DNA of 22,897 bases from an uncultured Bacteroidales bacterium (GTDB taxonomy: Bacteria; Bacteroidota; Bacteroidia; Bacteroidales; Paludibacteraceae). The stretch is from positions 1 to 22,897 of the forward strand of contig CALDQH010000081.1 in the NCBI GenBank assembly GCA_937911935.1. The letters are read 5' to 3'. Below, piece by piece: positions 7,463 through 15,222 of this stretch; position 1 is the stretch's first letter, and each line of letters opens with the position of its first letter. Below the pieces are notes generated by a model, which was given only the letters and a program-made list of their open reading frames with translations, did not search any database and was not told the DNA's origin. The position numbers and the translations under genes were made by a program.

Positions 7463-8869
7463 ATGGACGAAAAGAAACAACGATATAAATACATATTGGC
7501 AGATGTCTTTACGGCTTTAATGGCATGGATCCTGTTTCATGCTTTTAGGCGTTTGGAGGTGGATGCACTGCAAATGGGCATTCATTTGCTTTATCCGCAA
7601 TACAATGCTCGTGTTGTGGTGGCACTGATCCCATTTTTTTGGTTGTCTATCTATGCGGTTTCTGGCTATTATAATGCAGGATGTGTATTGTTTAAATCAC
7701 GCATAAACGAGCTCGCAACCACTTTAATGAGTACGTTCGTCGGGGTACTGATTCTTTTTTTCTGCATTGTGTTGGATGATCCCATTGATGAGGTTGGCTT
7801 TTCGTATTTTTATATTTCCTTTTTTCTGCTTTTCTTTTTGCAATTTTTACTGACTTATGCTTTCCGTTTGTCGATTACCCAATCGGCTATTCAGAAGATT
7901 CGTAAAGGTCAAATTACTCAAGCAACTTTGGTTATAGGAACAGGTGCTGTTGCTCAAAAAATACACCAAGATTCGCAGCGTTTGTTGCTTTCGGGATATA
8001 ACTTGGTGGGATTTGTAAAAGTTTCGAATGACGAAGTTGTTGAGGTCCCTTCGTCCCTTTGTGTGGGTACATGGGATCAACTCAAAGAAATAGTGCAAGC
8101 ATGTAATGTGTCGGTTGTTATTATTGCCGATGAACATATCAATCCTTTAGAAGTGTATAAACTAATAGCCACTTTTCGCTATCATACTTTGAGCATTAAG
8201 GTGATACCTTCGCAGTTTGATTGGCTGAAGGGTTCGGTTGATTTGAGTAATGTACAGGGCATTCCTTTGGTTGATATTACCAAAAGTCGAATTTCGCCTT
8301 GGCAAATGAATGTAAAACGTTTGTTTGATGTTGTTTTCTCTTTGGTGGCATTGGTATTGACACTTCCTTTTATGGCTATCTTTTGTTTGATGATTGGCAA
8401 GAAACCCATTTTTAAACAAGAACGAATTGGACAAAGAGGGAAACCCTTTTACATTTACAAGTTGCGCAGTATGCGTTTGGATGCCGAAAAGGATGGCCCG
8501 CAATTGTCGTCCGAAACCGATAGTAGAATAACACCTATTGGTAGGTTTTTGCGCAAATACCGCATTGATGAATTGCCTCAGTTTTACAATGTGCTAAAAG
8601 GAGATATGTCGGTTGTAGGTCCTCGTCCAGAGAGAGAGTTTTACATCAAGCAGATAGCACAACGAGCTCCTTATTACTATATGTTGAGTAAAATCAAACC
8701 AGGTATTACCTCGTTGGGAATGGTAAAATATGGCTATGCCAATACCCTTGAAAAAATGTTGGTAAGGGTAAACTTTGAATTGTTGTATTTGGATAAAATG
8801 TCTTTGGCTTTTGATGCAAAAATTATGATTTATACCATCAAAACCATCTTTTTGGGAAAGGGTGTATGA
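7463..8869 (+). CDS. Polyprenyl-phosphate sugar-1-phosphate transferase (WbaP/WcaJ-like)
   Basis: Enzymes of this family transfer a sugar-1-phosphate from a nucleotide sugar to undecaprenyl phosphate and so start O-antigen, capsule, exopolysaccharide or protein-glycan assembly at the inner membrane. The 468 residues contain about four N-terminal membrane segments (roughly 10-30, 50-70, 85-103 and 113-135), a Rossmann-like domain (about 153-255, TLVIGTGAVAQ) and a membrane-associated hairpin (about 287-311). The catalytic bacterial sugar transferase domain shows FKQERIGQRGKPF, YKLRSM, RIDELPQ with the D369-E370 pair, and VGPRPE (385-390). The sugar cannot be read from sequence. No other glycosyltransferase, flippase or polymerase is nearby, so the pathway it starts must be encoded elsewhere. 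Its stop overlaps the CLC start (ATGA). Confidence 0.9.
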   Translation: MDEKKQRYKYILADVFTALMAWILFHAFRRLEVDALQMGIHLLYPQYNARVVVALIPFFWLSIYAVSGYYNAGCVLFKSRINELATTLMSTFVGVLILFFCIVLDDPIDEVGFSYFYISFFLLFFLQFLLTYAFRLSITQSAIQKIRKGQITQATLVIGTGAVAQKIHQDSQRLLLSGYNLVGFVKVSNDEVVEVPSSLCVGTWDQLKEIVQACNVSVVIIADEHINPLEVYKLIATFRYHTLSIKVIPSQFDWLKGSVDLSNVQGIPLVDITKSRISPWQMNVKRLFDVVFSLVALVLTLPFMAIFCLMIGKKPIFKQERIGQRGKPFYIYKLRSMRLDAEKDGPQLSSETDSRITPIGRFLRKYRIDELPQFYNVLKGDMSVVGPRPEREFYIKQIAQRAPYYYMLSKIKPGITSLGMVKYGYANTLEKMLVRVNFELLYLDKMSLAFDAKIMIYTIKTIFLGKGV

Positions 8870-10638
8870 TGTCAGCTTCTAAAATATACGCACAGTTGTT
8901 GCAATGGCGATCTAAAAATATTTCGCAACAGCGTTTTGTCATAATACTCAGTTTAATGGTGGGTATTCTAACGGCCTTGGCCGCTTGTTTGCTCAAATGG
9001 TCTATACATGGCATTCAGCATCTGCTGACGACCAACTTTACGTTTTATTCAGCCAACTGGTTGTATTTATTATACCCCATTATCGGTATTTTGCTAGCAA
9101 GTTTGTTTGTTAAGTATGTGGTAAAAGACGATATCAGTCACGGGGTTACTAAAATTCTGTATGCCATATCGCAACGAAAGAGCATCATCAAGGTGCATAA
9201 CATGTGGAGTTCGGTGGTTGCTAGTTCGATAACCATTGGGTTTGGTGGATCGGTAGGTGCGGAATCGCCCGTTGTTTTGACAGGAGCTGCTATAGGTTCA
9301 AACCTGGGTAGGGCTTTTAAAATGGACCAAAAGACGCTTATGTTGATGGTTGGTTGCGGCGCAGCTGGGGCTATTAGTGGTATTTTTAAAGCCCCCATTG
9401 CTGGTATTGCATTCACCATAGAGGTGTTAATGCTTGACATGACATTTTACTCCATTGTACCTCTGTTAATTTCTTCTGTTACAGCTACTTCTGTTTCCTA
9501 TTTATTAATGGGCGATGCCGTTATGTTCCCTTTGCAAAGTGAAACATTTGTGCTTGACCGTATTCCATATTACGTGTTACTGGGAGTTATTTGCGGTTTT
9601 GTATCGTTGTATTTTACGCGTGGTATGAATTGGATGGAGGGGATATTTAGAAAGTTAGGAAAACCTTGGCAAAAATGGTTGTTAGGCGGTGCTATCTTGA
9701 GTTTGCTTATCTTTTTATTGCCTCCGTTGTATGGTGAGGGATATGATTCTATCAACAATTTGCTAAACCTTAATCATACCGATTTGTTGCAGAATAGTTT
9801 GTTTTACGACTACCGGTTTAATACCTATTTTGTCATCTTGTATTTGATGCTGATTGTCCTGCTTAAGATTTTTGCCTCGGCAGCTACCAATGGAGCAGGA
9901 GGTACGGGTGGTTTGTTTGCCCCCTCGTTGTTTGTGGGTTGTATTACGGGTTATATATTGGTGTTGATATTTGATGTGATAGGAGTGCAACTTCCCGCTC
10001 AGAATTTTGCATTGGCAGGCATGGCAGGGCTGATGTCAGGTATTATGCATGCGCCGCTAACAGGTATCTTTCTGACAGCCGAACTATCGGGTGGTTATAC
10101 GTTGTTTATGCCACTCATGATTGTATCGGTTATTTCGTTTATTACCATTTACGTGTTTGAACCTCATAGTTTGTATGCCATGCGATTGGCTCAAAAAGGA
10201 GAGTTGGTTACCCATCACAAAGACAGAGCAGTGCTGACGCAACTTAAGACAGCCAATGTAATCGAAACGGATATGCGCTCTATATATCCCGATGCGATGT
10301 TAGGCGATTTAGTGCGTATTATGTCATCGTGCAGTCGCAATGTTTTTCCCGTATTGGATCAAAATGGGAACTATTTAGGCGAAGTAAGGGTTGAGGAAAT
10401 AAGAAATATCATGTTTCGCCCCGAACTTTATTGGCGTTTTTCGATACGTAAGTTGATGGTGTCACCGCCCGAGAGAGTTGATATAAATGATTCGATGGAG
10501 GTGGTTATGAATAAATTTGAACGTAGCAATGCGTGGAATTTACCAGTTGTGGATGGCACCAAGTATGTGGGATATGTGTCCAAATCGAAGATATTTAGCG
10601 CATACAGAAGTGTTTTGGTAGAATTTTCGGACGATTAG
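8866..10638 (+). CDS. CLC-family chloride channel/antiporter with C-terminal CBS pair
   Basis: This inner-membrane anion protein would be a homodimer with about 10 or more hydrophobic helices over residues 24-435, followed by two CBS domains (about 458-585). The gating Glu is E133 in GSVGAESPVV, equivalent to GREGP of E. coli ClcA, and the GxFxP motif is GGLFAP (348-353). The GSGIP motif is replaced by SHGVT (91-95), putting His where the central chloride-binding Ser normally lies. The internal proton Glu (E203 in ClcA) aligns with V187, in FTIEVLML. These changes leave the choice between channel and antiporter open. The start at 8866 overlaps the preceding stop by 4 bases; a second ATG at 8869 is equally possible. 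The next gene begins 13 bases later. Confidence 0.92.
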   Translation: MMSASKIYAQLLQWRSKNISQQRFVIILSLMVGILTALAACLLKWSIHGIQHLLTTNFTFYSANWLYLLYPIIGILLASLFVKYVVKDDISHGVTKILYAISQRKSIIKVHNMWSSVVASSITIGFGGSVGAESPVVLTGAAIGSNLGRAFKMDQKTLMLMVGCGAAGAISGIFKAPIAGIAFTIEVLMLDMTFYSIVPLLISSVTATSVSYLLMGDAVMFPLQSETFVLDRIPYYVLLGVICGFVSLYFTRGMNWMEGIFRKLGKPWQKWLLGGAILSLLIFLLPPLYGEGYDSINNLLNLNHTDLLQNSLFYDYRFNTYFVILYLMLIVLLKIFASAATNGAGGTGGLFAPSLFVGCITGYILVLIFDVIGVQLPAQNFALAGMAGLMSGIMHAPLTGIFLTAELSGGYTLFMPLMIVSVISFITIYVFEPHSLYAMRLAQKGELVTHHKDRAVLTQLKTANVIETDMRSIYPDAMLGDLVRIMSSCSRNVFPVLDQNGNYLGEVRVEEIRNIMFRPELYWRFSIRKLMVSPPERVDINDSMEVVMNKFERSNAWNLPVVDGTKYVGYVSKSKIFSAYRSVLVEFSDD

Positions 10639-10651
10639 CCCTTCAAACGAA

Positions 10652-12220
10652 ATGATAAGTTGTATGAAAAGATGGATTTATGTAGGCATATTATGGTGTT
10701 GTTCTTTGTGTTTTGTTTGGGGACAAGCGTTAAATACGCCTCCGAAGGTTGTAGTTGGAATTTCGGTTGATGGTCTAAATCGCGATTATTTATCGCTGTT
10801 TTGGCACGAATTATCACAGGGTGGATTTAAAAGGTTGGTATCCGAAGGAACTACCTTCGATTCTTTTTCCTATGGTTATCAAAGTGCTGGAAACGCACCC
10901 GATATAGCAACCCTACAAACAGGTTCGTTGCCCTATTTGCATGGAATAGCTGGAGATAATTATTTTGTGCGTAAAAGCGCAAAATCGATACCGGTTACAG
11001 CCGATCCAAGCGCCCATTCTTTTGGGTTGGATGTGGCGCATTCTGCTCATCGTCTGCAGGCATCCACGTTGGCAGATCAGTTAAACGAAGATAGTCAGAA
11101 TAGGGCACAAATTGTATCTATAGCCATAAATCCAACGGCAGCTACCTTGCAGGTTGGACATAGCGGACTGGCTCTTTGGATGGATAAACAGACGGGAAGA
11201 TGGACGACGTCTTCTTATTACGAGACGGCATTGCCATCGTGGGCAGGGAAAACAGCAGATGATTATTTGAATAAACGCTGGGAACCTTTGCATTTGGCAG
11301 CATTGTATTACGCGGCTCCTCGCGTTAGAAACAAAAACTTTGTGTATGACCTAAATCAGTTTTGTTACGGAAGTGCCAAATACGAACAGTTTGCAACGAC
11401 CCCTTATGCTAACGACATGGTAGGAGATTTGGCGATGGAAGCTGTGCAGAATTATGCGATTGGAAAAGATTTGCAAACCGATATGTTGCTGTTGCAGTTT
11501 TCTTTGCAACCGTTGTTTACGCAACAAACAGATGGGCTTACATTAGAACTTGAAGATGCCTATTTGCGATTGGATAAAGAGTTAGAAACTTTGCTTGATT
11601 TTTTGGATAAACGATTTGGACAGAAAGAAGTATTGGTGTATTTAACGGGAACGCGCACATTGCCTCATCAGAAGCCTCATAACGAACATGTTCCCTCGCA
11701 ATCTTTTTGTACGTATCGCTACATGGCACTACTCAATGCTTATTTAATGGCGCATTACGGCAGTTATTCTTGGGTGCAAGGTTCGTGGAACGGTCACATC
11801 TATTTGGATAGACAACAGATAGAGCAACAAGGTAAGGATTTAAGACAAGTGCAGCAAACAGCAGTTAATTTCTTTGCTACCATTCCTGGGGTAATGAATG
11901 TGAGCACTTCGTTTCAATTAAACGAAGCCTTTATTGGAGCTAGACAATTACATTATGCCTTTCATGCTAATAGTTCTGGCGATTTGGTCTTTAGTCTGCT
12001 TCCTGGATGGTATGAGGTCGATAAATATGAAAAACCCACTGGCTTTGTAAGTAGGTATAATACAACGACTCAACTATACTTGTGGGGATGGTATATTCCT
12101 GTGCAGCAGATTTTGCAAGAGGTAGATGCTACTCATTTTGCTCCGACGTTGGCAAGGTGGTTGCGCATAAGCCAACCCAATGCATCGAAAGGAGGTTCTT
12201 TGCCCATTTTGCTACCATAA
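10652..12220 (+). CDS. Secreted alkaline-phosphatase-superfamily protein, probably catalytically inactive
   Basis: The protein resembles the phosphodiesterase/PafA-like branch of the alkaline phosphatase superfamily. The start VVVGISVDGLNRDYL (33-47, with D40), the TGSLPYLHGIAGDNY block (90-104), the EDAYLRLDKELETLLDFLD helix (301-319) and the ending APTLARWLRISQPN (497-510) all match. It has a signal peptide ending at GQA (about 23-26), so it is periplasmic or exported. The more likely start is the second ATG at 10664 (MKRWIYVG), because the first four codons do not suit a signal peptide. The usual nucleophile Thr aligns with S78, and the D..GH, DH and late His metal ligands are replaced (about Q286-Q291, TGTRT at 332-336, and YNTTTQ at 469-474). 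It looks like a pseudo-enzyme. Its function is unknown to me. Confidence 0.8.
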   Translation: MISCMKRWIYVGILWCCSLCFVWGQALNTPPKVVVGISVDGLNRDYLSLFWHELSQGGFKRLVSEGTTFDSFSYGYQSAGNAPDIATLQTGSLPYLHGIAGDNYFVRKSAKSIPVTADPSAHSFGLDVAHSAHRLQASTLADQLNEDSQNRAQIVSIAINPTAATLQVGHSGLALWMDKQTGRWTTSSYYETALPSWAGKTADDYLNKRWEPLHLAALYYAAPRVRNKNFVYDLNQFCYGSAKYEQFATTPYANDMVGDLAMEAVQNYAIGKDLQTDMLLLQFSLQPLFTQQTDGLTLELEDAYLRLDKELETLLDFLDKRFGQKEVLVYLTGTRTLPHQKPHNEHVPSQSFCTYRYMALLNAYLMAHYGSYSWVQGSWNGHIYLDRQQIEQQGKDLRQVQQTAVNFFATIPGVMNVSTSFQLNEAFIGARQLHYAFHANSSGDLVFSLLPGWYEVDKYEKPTGFVSRYNTTTQLYLWGWYIPVQQILQEVDATHFAPTLARWLRISQPNASKGGSLPILLP

Positions 12221-12263
12221 AACACAAGTGGCTGACTAAGAGAGTCAGCCACTTGTGTTTTAT
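12217..12263. terminator. Bidirectional terminator, 21-bp perfect hairpin
   Basis: Arms 12217-12237 and 12243-12263 pair without mismatch around the 5-base loop AAGAG. The outer part is A/T-rich on both sides, giving a U-tract in either direction. It serves the plus-strand operon ending at 12220, whose stop codon lies inside the stem, and the minus-strand YciO gene ending at 12277. Confidence 0.9.
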
Positions 12264-12276
12264 TTGGATTGGATTT

Positions 12277-12885
12277 TTAGGGAATCCAAGTTCCTTTTCC
12301 TTTTCTTTTTACCACGGGTTCGTCTTCGGTGCAATCAATGATGGTTGAGGGTTCTAATTGTCCTTCGCCTCCGTCAATGACACAATCAACTCGGTTTCCA
12401 TACCACTCTTCCATGAGTTCTGGATTGGTGCTGTATTCTGGCTCGTCCTCGTTGATAAGGATGGAGGAGGATAGGATGGGATTGCCCAATGCTTCGACCA
12501 ATGCCAATGCTATTTTGTTGTCGGGAATACGAATGCCTACTACATTTTTCTTTTTGAATAGTTTGGGTAGGTTGCTATTGCCATTGAGTAGGAATGTAAA
12601 CGGTCCTGGTAGGCACGATCTTAGTTGTTTAAACAACGTATTGTTGATGTAAGAATAATTGCTTACGTGGCTGATGTTGCTACAGACAAATGACAAGGGC
12701 ATTTTAAGCGGGTCGATGTTTTTGATGGCGCAAATCCTCTCTACTGCTTTTGCGTTGGTGATGTCGCAACCAAAGGCATAAAGTGTATCGGTAGGATAAA
12801 TGATAATACCACCGTTTTTTAGAATACGAACTGCCTCGTTTATTTCGCGTGGATTGGGATTGTCTTCGTATATTTTGAGTAGCAT
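12277..12885 (-). CDS. yciO: YciO-like protein (Sua5/YciO/YrdC family, divergent)
   Basis: This is a cytoplasmic protein with the YrdC fold. Its 202 residues show YPTDTLYAFGCDITN (30-44), a degenerate KxR region at IKNIDPLKMPL (54-64), LPGPFTFLL (92-100), VVGIRIPD (115-122) and PSTIID (179-184). The SxN element found in TsaC enzymes is not present; the equivalent stretch is PILSSSILINED (136-147), as in E. coli YciO-type members. The true t6A enzyme is therefore more likely the paralogue at 6900-7460, and the role of this one is uncertain. RNA or nucleotide binding is likely from the fold. It follows the SPOR-domain gene by 6 bases and must share its promoter, and it ends at the shared hairpin. 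Confidence 0.82.
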   Translation of the reverse strand: MLLKIYEDNPNPREINEAVRILKNGGIIIYPTDTLYAFGCDITNAKAVERICAIKNIDPLKMPLSFVCSNISHVSNYSYINNTLFKQLRSCLPGPFTFLLNGNSNLPKLFKKKNVVGIRIPDNKIALALVEALGNPILSSSILINEDEPEYSTNPELMEEWYGNRVDCVIDGGEGQLEPSTIIDCTEDEPVVKRKGKGTWIP

Positions 12886-12891
12886 AATAAG

Positions 12892-13377
12892 TTATTCTAG
12901 AATCGTGTTTAGCGAATCGGTTTCTGTTACAAGTTCTTTTGCCTCAAAATACAAGGGCTTAACTTGTTTTTCTTTTATGATGATAATTTCGTCCGCTTCT
13001 TTTGGATAGGCTTTCTTGAGTTGCTCGCTAAACAAAACGGCAGATGCATAATGTGTAAAATCGCCTACACGCAGTTTCCAAAAAGGAGCTTGGTATTGCA
13101 AATAAGCATGGTGTTGCGGAAAATCTTTTTCGAATGTCGCTTTCCATTCCAAGGCAGTTTCTTTTGCCTTGCGTGCTGCATTGCTCGAGTATAGTTGTAC
13201 GCGATAGCCATTGGCAGTAAGAGCCTCTTGTGTCTGCCCTGCGGTTTGTCCGTTTTGTGGTTGTAGTAGCGCTTCTAGTCTTGCATCTTGGTGGATGGTT
13301 ACAACCCCCTGTTGAGCCCAAGAATAGGCGCAAACTAACAAAATGATGCTTGTTAATAAAAAGTGTTTTCTGTTCAT
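12892..13377 (-). CDS. Exported SPOR-domain protein
   Basis: SPOR domains bind peptidoglycan stripped of stem peptides, often at division sites. The 161 residues consist of a signal peptide (1-21, ending AYSWA before QQ), a low-complexity Gln/Ala/Gly linker (about 35-53) and one SPOR domain (about 56-135, with YRVQLYSSN and FWKLRVGDF followed by helices). A short acidic tail follows. No lipobox Cys is present, so it should be soluble in the periplasm. Single-SPOR proteins of this size are common in Bacteroidales. It is the first gene of a two-gene unit with the YciO-like gene 6 bases behind. The start is fixed by the signal peptide, yet it lies only 4 bases past the -7 box, so the mRNA may be leaderless. 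Confidence 0.87.
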   Translation of the reverse strand: MNRKHFLLTSIILLVCAYSWAQQGVVTIHQDARLEALLQPQNGQTAGQTQEALTANGYRVQLYSSNAARKAKETALEWKATFEKDFPQHHAYLQYQAPFWKLRVGDFTHYASAVLFSEQLKKAYPKEADEIIIIKEKQVKPLYFEAKELVTETDSLNTILE

Positions 13378-13381
13378 GTCG

Positions 13382-13412
13382 CAAAATTACAAAATAAAAT
13401 GACCACCCGCAA
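13382..13412 (-). promoter_or_regulatory. Promoter of the SPOR/YciO unit, nearly touching the start codon
   Basis: Minus strand: TTG (13412-13410), a 20-base spacer, then TAATTTTG (13389-13382), a good -7 box. Only four bases separate the box from the ATG at 13377, so transcription should begin at or within a few bases of the start codon. The remaining 13413-13540 stretch upstream is AT-rich without a recognisable gene. Confidence 0.6.
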
Positions 13413-13540
13413 GCCTAAGTACTTGTTTGAATGTACAAACTGTTTTTATTTGTTTTGGATGGCTTAGTTACTAATATATAGACGACAGACCAATCTGATG
13501 GTTTATTGAAAATATCCAGACGGCCTAAAAATACGTTCAT

Positions 13541-13568
13541 AAAAAAAGTCGGGACGAACCCGACTTTT
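13541..13568 (-). terminator. Rho-independent terminator of cysS
   Basis: AAAAGTCGGG (13544-13553) and CCCGACTTTT (13559-13568) form a perfect 10-bp stem with the loop ACGAA. On the minus strand the hairpin runs directly into a seven-T tract (13547-13541). It begins 18 bases beyond the cysS stop codon. Confidence 0.92.
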
Positions 13569-13585
13569 GGTTGTATGTAGCGTGC

Positions 13586-15052
13586 TTACAGACTCCATTC
13601 AAAACCGTCTTTGGTGTCTTTGATGTTAAAGCCAAGGGCGGTAAGCTCGTTTCGGATTTTATCCGAGGTGCCCCAGTCTTTGTTTTTCTTGGCTTCTAAT
13701 CGCATGTTAAGCAGTAGGTCGATGGCTTTTTTGTAGGCTTCGTTGCCATTTGCACTGCTACTTTCGTTGCGCAAACCAAAAATATCTTCGATAAACAATT
13801 TGAAGGTCGCTTTTAGTTCGTTAAGGTCAGCTTCCGAGAGTGTCGCTTTGCCGTCGTGTACCAAGTTGATGGCTTTGCAAGCTTCGAATAGGTGTGCAAT
13901 GGCAATTGGCGAGTTGAGGTCGTCGTTCATGGCTTCTTCTAAACGAGCGCGCAAACCCGTGGTGTCAACAGTTGAGGTTGCTGATGCCGTTAGTTTTTGG
14001 AGACGTTCGTAGGCTTCCATTAAGCGTTGTAGTCCTTTTTCGGAGGCTTGTAAGGCTTCGTTGCTAAAATCAACGGTGCTGCGGTAATGTGCTTGCAAAA
14101 TGAAGAAACGGATGGTCATGGGCGAGTAGGCTTGCTCCAATAGCGGATGTGTTCCGTTAAACAATTCGTCAAGCGTGATGAAGTTGCCTAACGATTTGCC
14201 CATTTTTTGTCCGTTGATGGTAATCATGTTGTTGTGCATCCAGTAGTGCACGGTTTCTTTGCCCAAAGCAGCAGTCGATTGGGCAATTTCACATTCGTGG
14301 TGGGGGAATAGCAAGTCCATGCCACCGCCATGAATATCAAATTCTTCGCCCAAGTATTTGGTGCCCATGGCAGAACATTCCATGTGCCAACCAGGGAAAC
14401 CATCGCTCCATGGCGAGGGCCAGCGCATGATGTGCTCGGGTTGTGCCTTTTTCCATAGGGCAAAGTCTGCACTGCGGCGTTTTTCGCTTTGACCATCCAA
14501 TGCGCGGGTGGTTTCCAAGAGGTCGTCAATATTGCGACCCGATAGCTTGCCGTAGTGGTAATCTTTGTTGTATTTTTCTACATCGAAATACACAGAACCT
14601 TCGCTGATATAGGCATAACCTGCATCTAAAATCTTTTGTGTAAAGGCAATTTGTTCGATGATGTGCCCCGATGCATGTGGCTCGATGCTGGGAGGAAGTA
14701 CCCCCAACGCATCCATGCTTTTGTGGTAGCGGTTCAAGAAATATTGTACCACTTCCATGGGTTCTTTTTGCTCTAAACGAGCTTTTTTGGCAATTTTATC
14801 TTCGCCCTCGTCTGCATCGTGCTCCAAGTGACCCACGTCGGTAATGTTACGTACATAGCGTACTTTGTATCCTAAATATTGTAGGTAACGAAACAAAAGG
14901 TCAAAGGTAATGGCTGGACGAGCGTGTCCCAAGTGGGCGTCGCCATATACGGTAGGTCCGCAAACATACATGCCTACGGTCGATTCGTGTAAAGGAACAA
15001 AGGTTTCTTTTTTGCGACTTAGGGTGTTGTAAACGGTTAGTTTGTGTTCCAT
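13586..15052 (-). CDS. cysS: Cysteinyl-tRNA synthetase
   Basis: This class I aminoacyl-tRNA synthetase charges tRNA-Cys in the cytoplasm. Its 488 residues are typical of Bacteroidales. The HIGH-type motif is AHLGHAR (39-45) and the KMSKS motif is KMGKS (283-287). The active-site zinc that selects cysteine would be held by C31 (YVCGPTVYG), C226 (WHMECSAMG), H251 and E255 (HHECEIAQ), all conserved. The DALR and C-terminal anticodon-recognition region follows from about 345, ending in the typical GFEWSL-type tail. It is transcribed alone from a promoter in the 170-base gap shared with the divergent amylase gene, and is closed by a strong terminator. Confidence 0.97.
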   Translation of the reverse strand: MEHKLTVYNTLSRKKETFVPLHESTVGMYVCGPTVYGDAHLGHARPAITFDLLFRYLQYLGYKVRYVRNITDVGHLEHDADEGEDKIAKKARLEQKEPMEVVQYFLNRYHKSMDALGVLPPSIEPHASGHIIEQIAFTQKILDAGYAYISEGSVYFDVEKYNKDYHYGKLSGRNIDDLLETTRALDGQSEKRRSADFALWKKAQPEHIMRWPSPWSDGFPGWHMECSAMGTKYLGEEFDIHGGGMDLLFPHHECEIAQSTAALGKETVHYWMHNNMITINGQKMGKSLGNFITLDELFNGTHPLLEQAYSPMTIRFFILQAHYRSTVDFSNEALQASEKGLQRLMEAYERLQKLTASATSTVDTTGLRARLEEAMNDDLNSPIAIAHLFEACKAINLVHDGKATLSEADLNELKATFKLFIEDIFGLRNESSSANGNEAYKKAIDLLLNMRLEAKKNKDWGTSDKIRNELTALGFNIKDTKDGFEWSL

Positions 15053-15092
15053 GTGCTAAAATAATTTTTAGTAACTTTATCTAAATGTTTTA

Positions 15093-15100
15093 CAAAGATA
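15093..15100 (-). promoter_or_regulatory. Candidate -7 box for cysS
   Basis: The minus strand reads TATCTTTG, an exact TAnnTTTG match, giving a leader of about 40 bases. No clean TTTG is found at -33, so the call rests on the -7 box and its position. Confidence 0.5.
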
Positions 15101-15150
15101 GCGGTAATTTAACATAAACCCACCATTTCGCTACAAAAATGTGCGAAAAT

Positions 15151-15182
15151 TTTAGGATAAATAAAAGTTTTTTGTACCTTTA
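15151..15182 (+). promoter_or_regulatory. Candidate promoter of the amylase gene
   Basis: TTTA (15151-15154), a 20-base spacer and TACCTTTA (15175-15182) differ from the TTTG-N20-TAnnTTTG consensus at one base in each box. It would give a leader of about 35 AT-rich bases before the ATG at 15223. No starch-related operator was recognised. Confidence 0.45.
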
Positions 15183-15222
15183 CCAAGTTAAGCGCAATCA
15201 ATAACTTATAATTAAATATTTT

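Noticed and set aside
13480..13515. Short palindrome ACCAATCTGATGGT upstream of the SPOR gene
   Set aside because: Only four pairs at each end; it is too short and too far from the promoter to call an operator.
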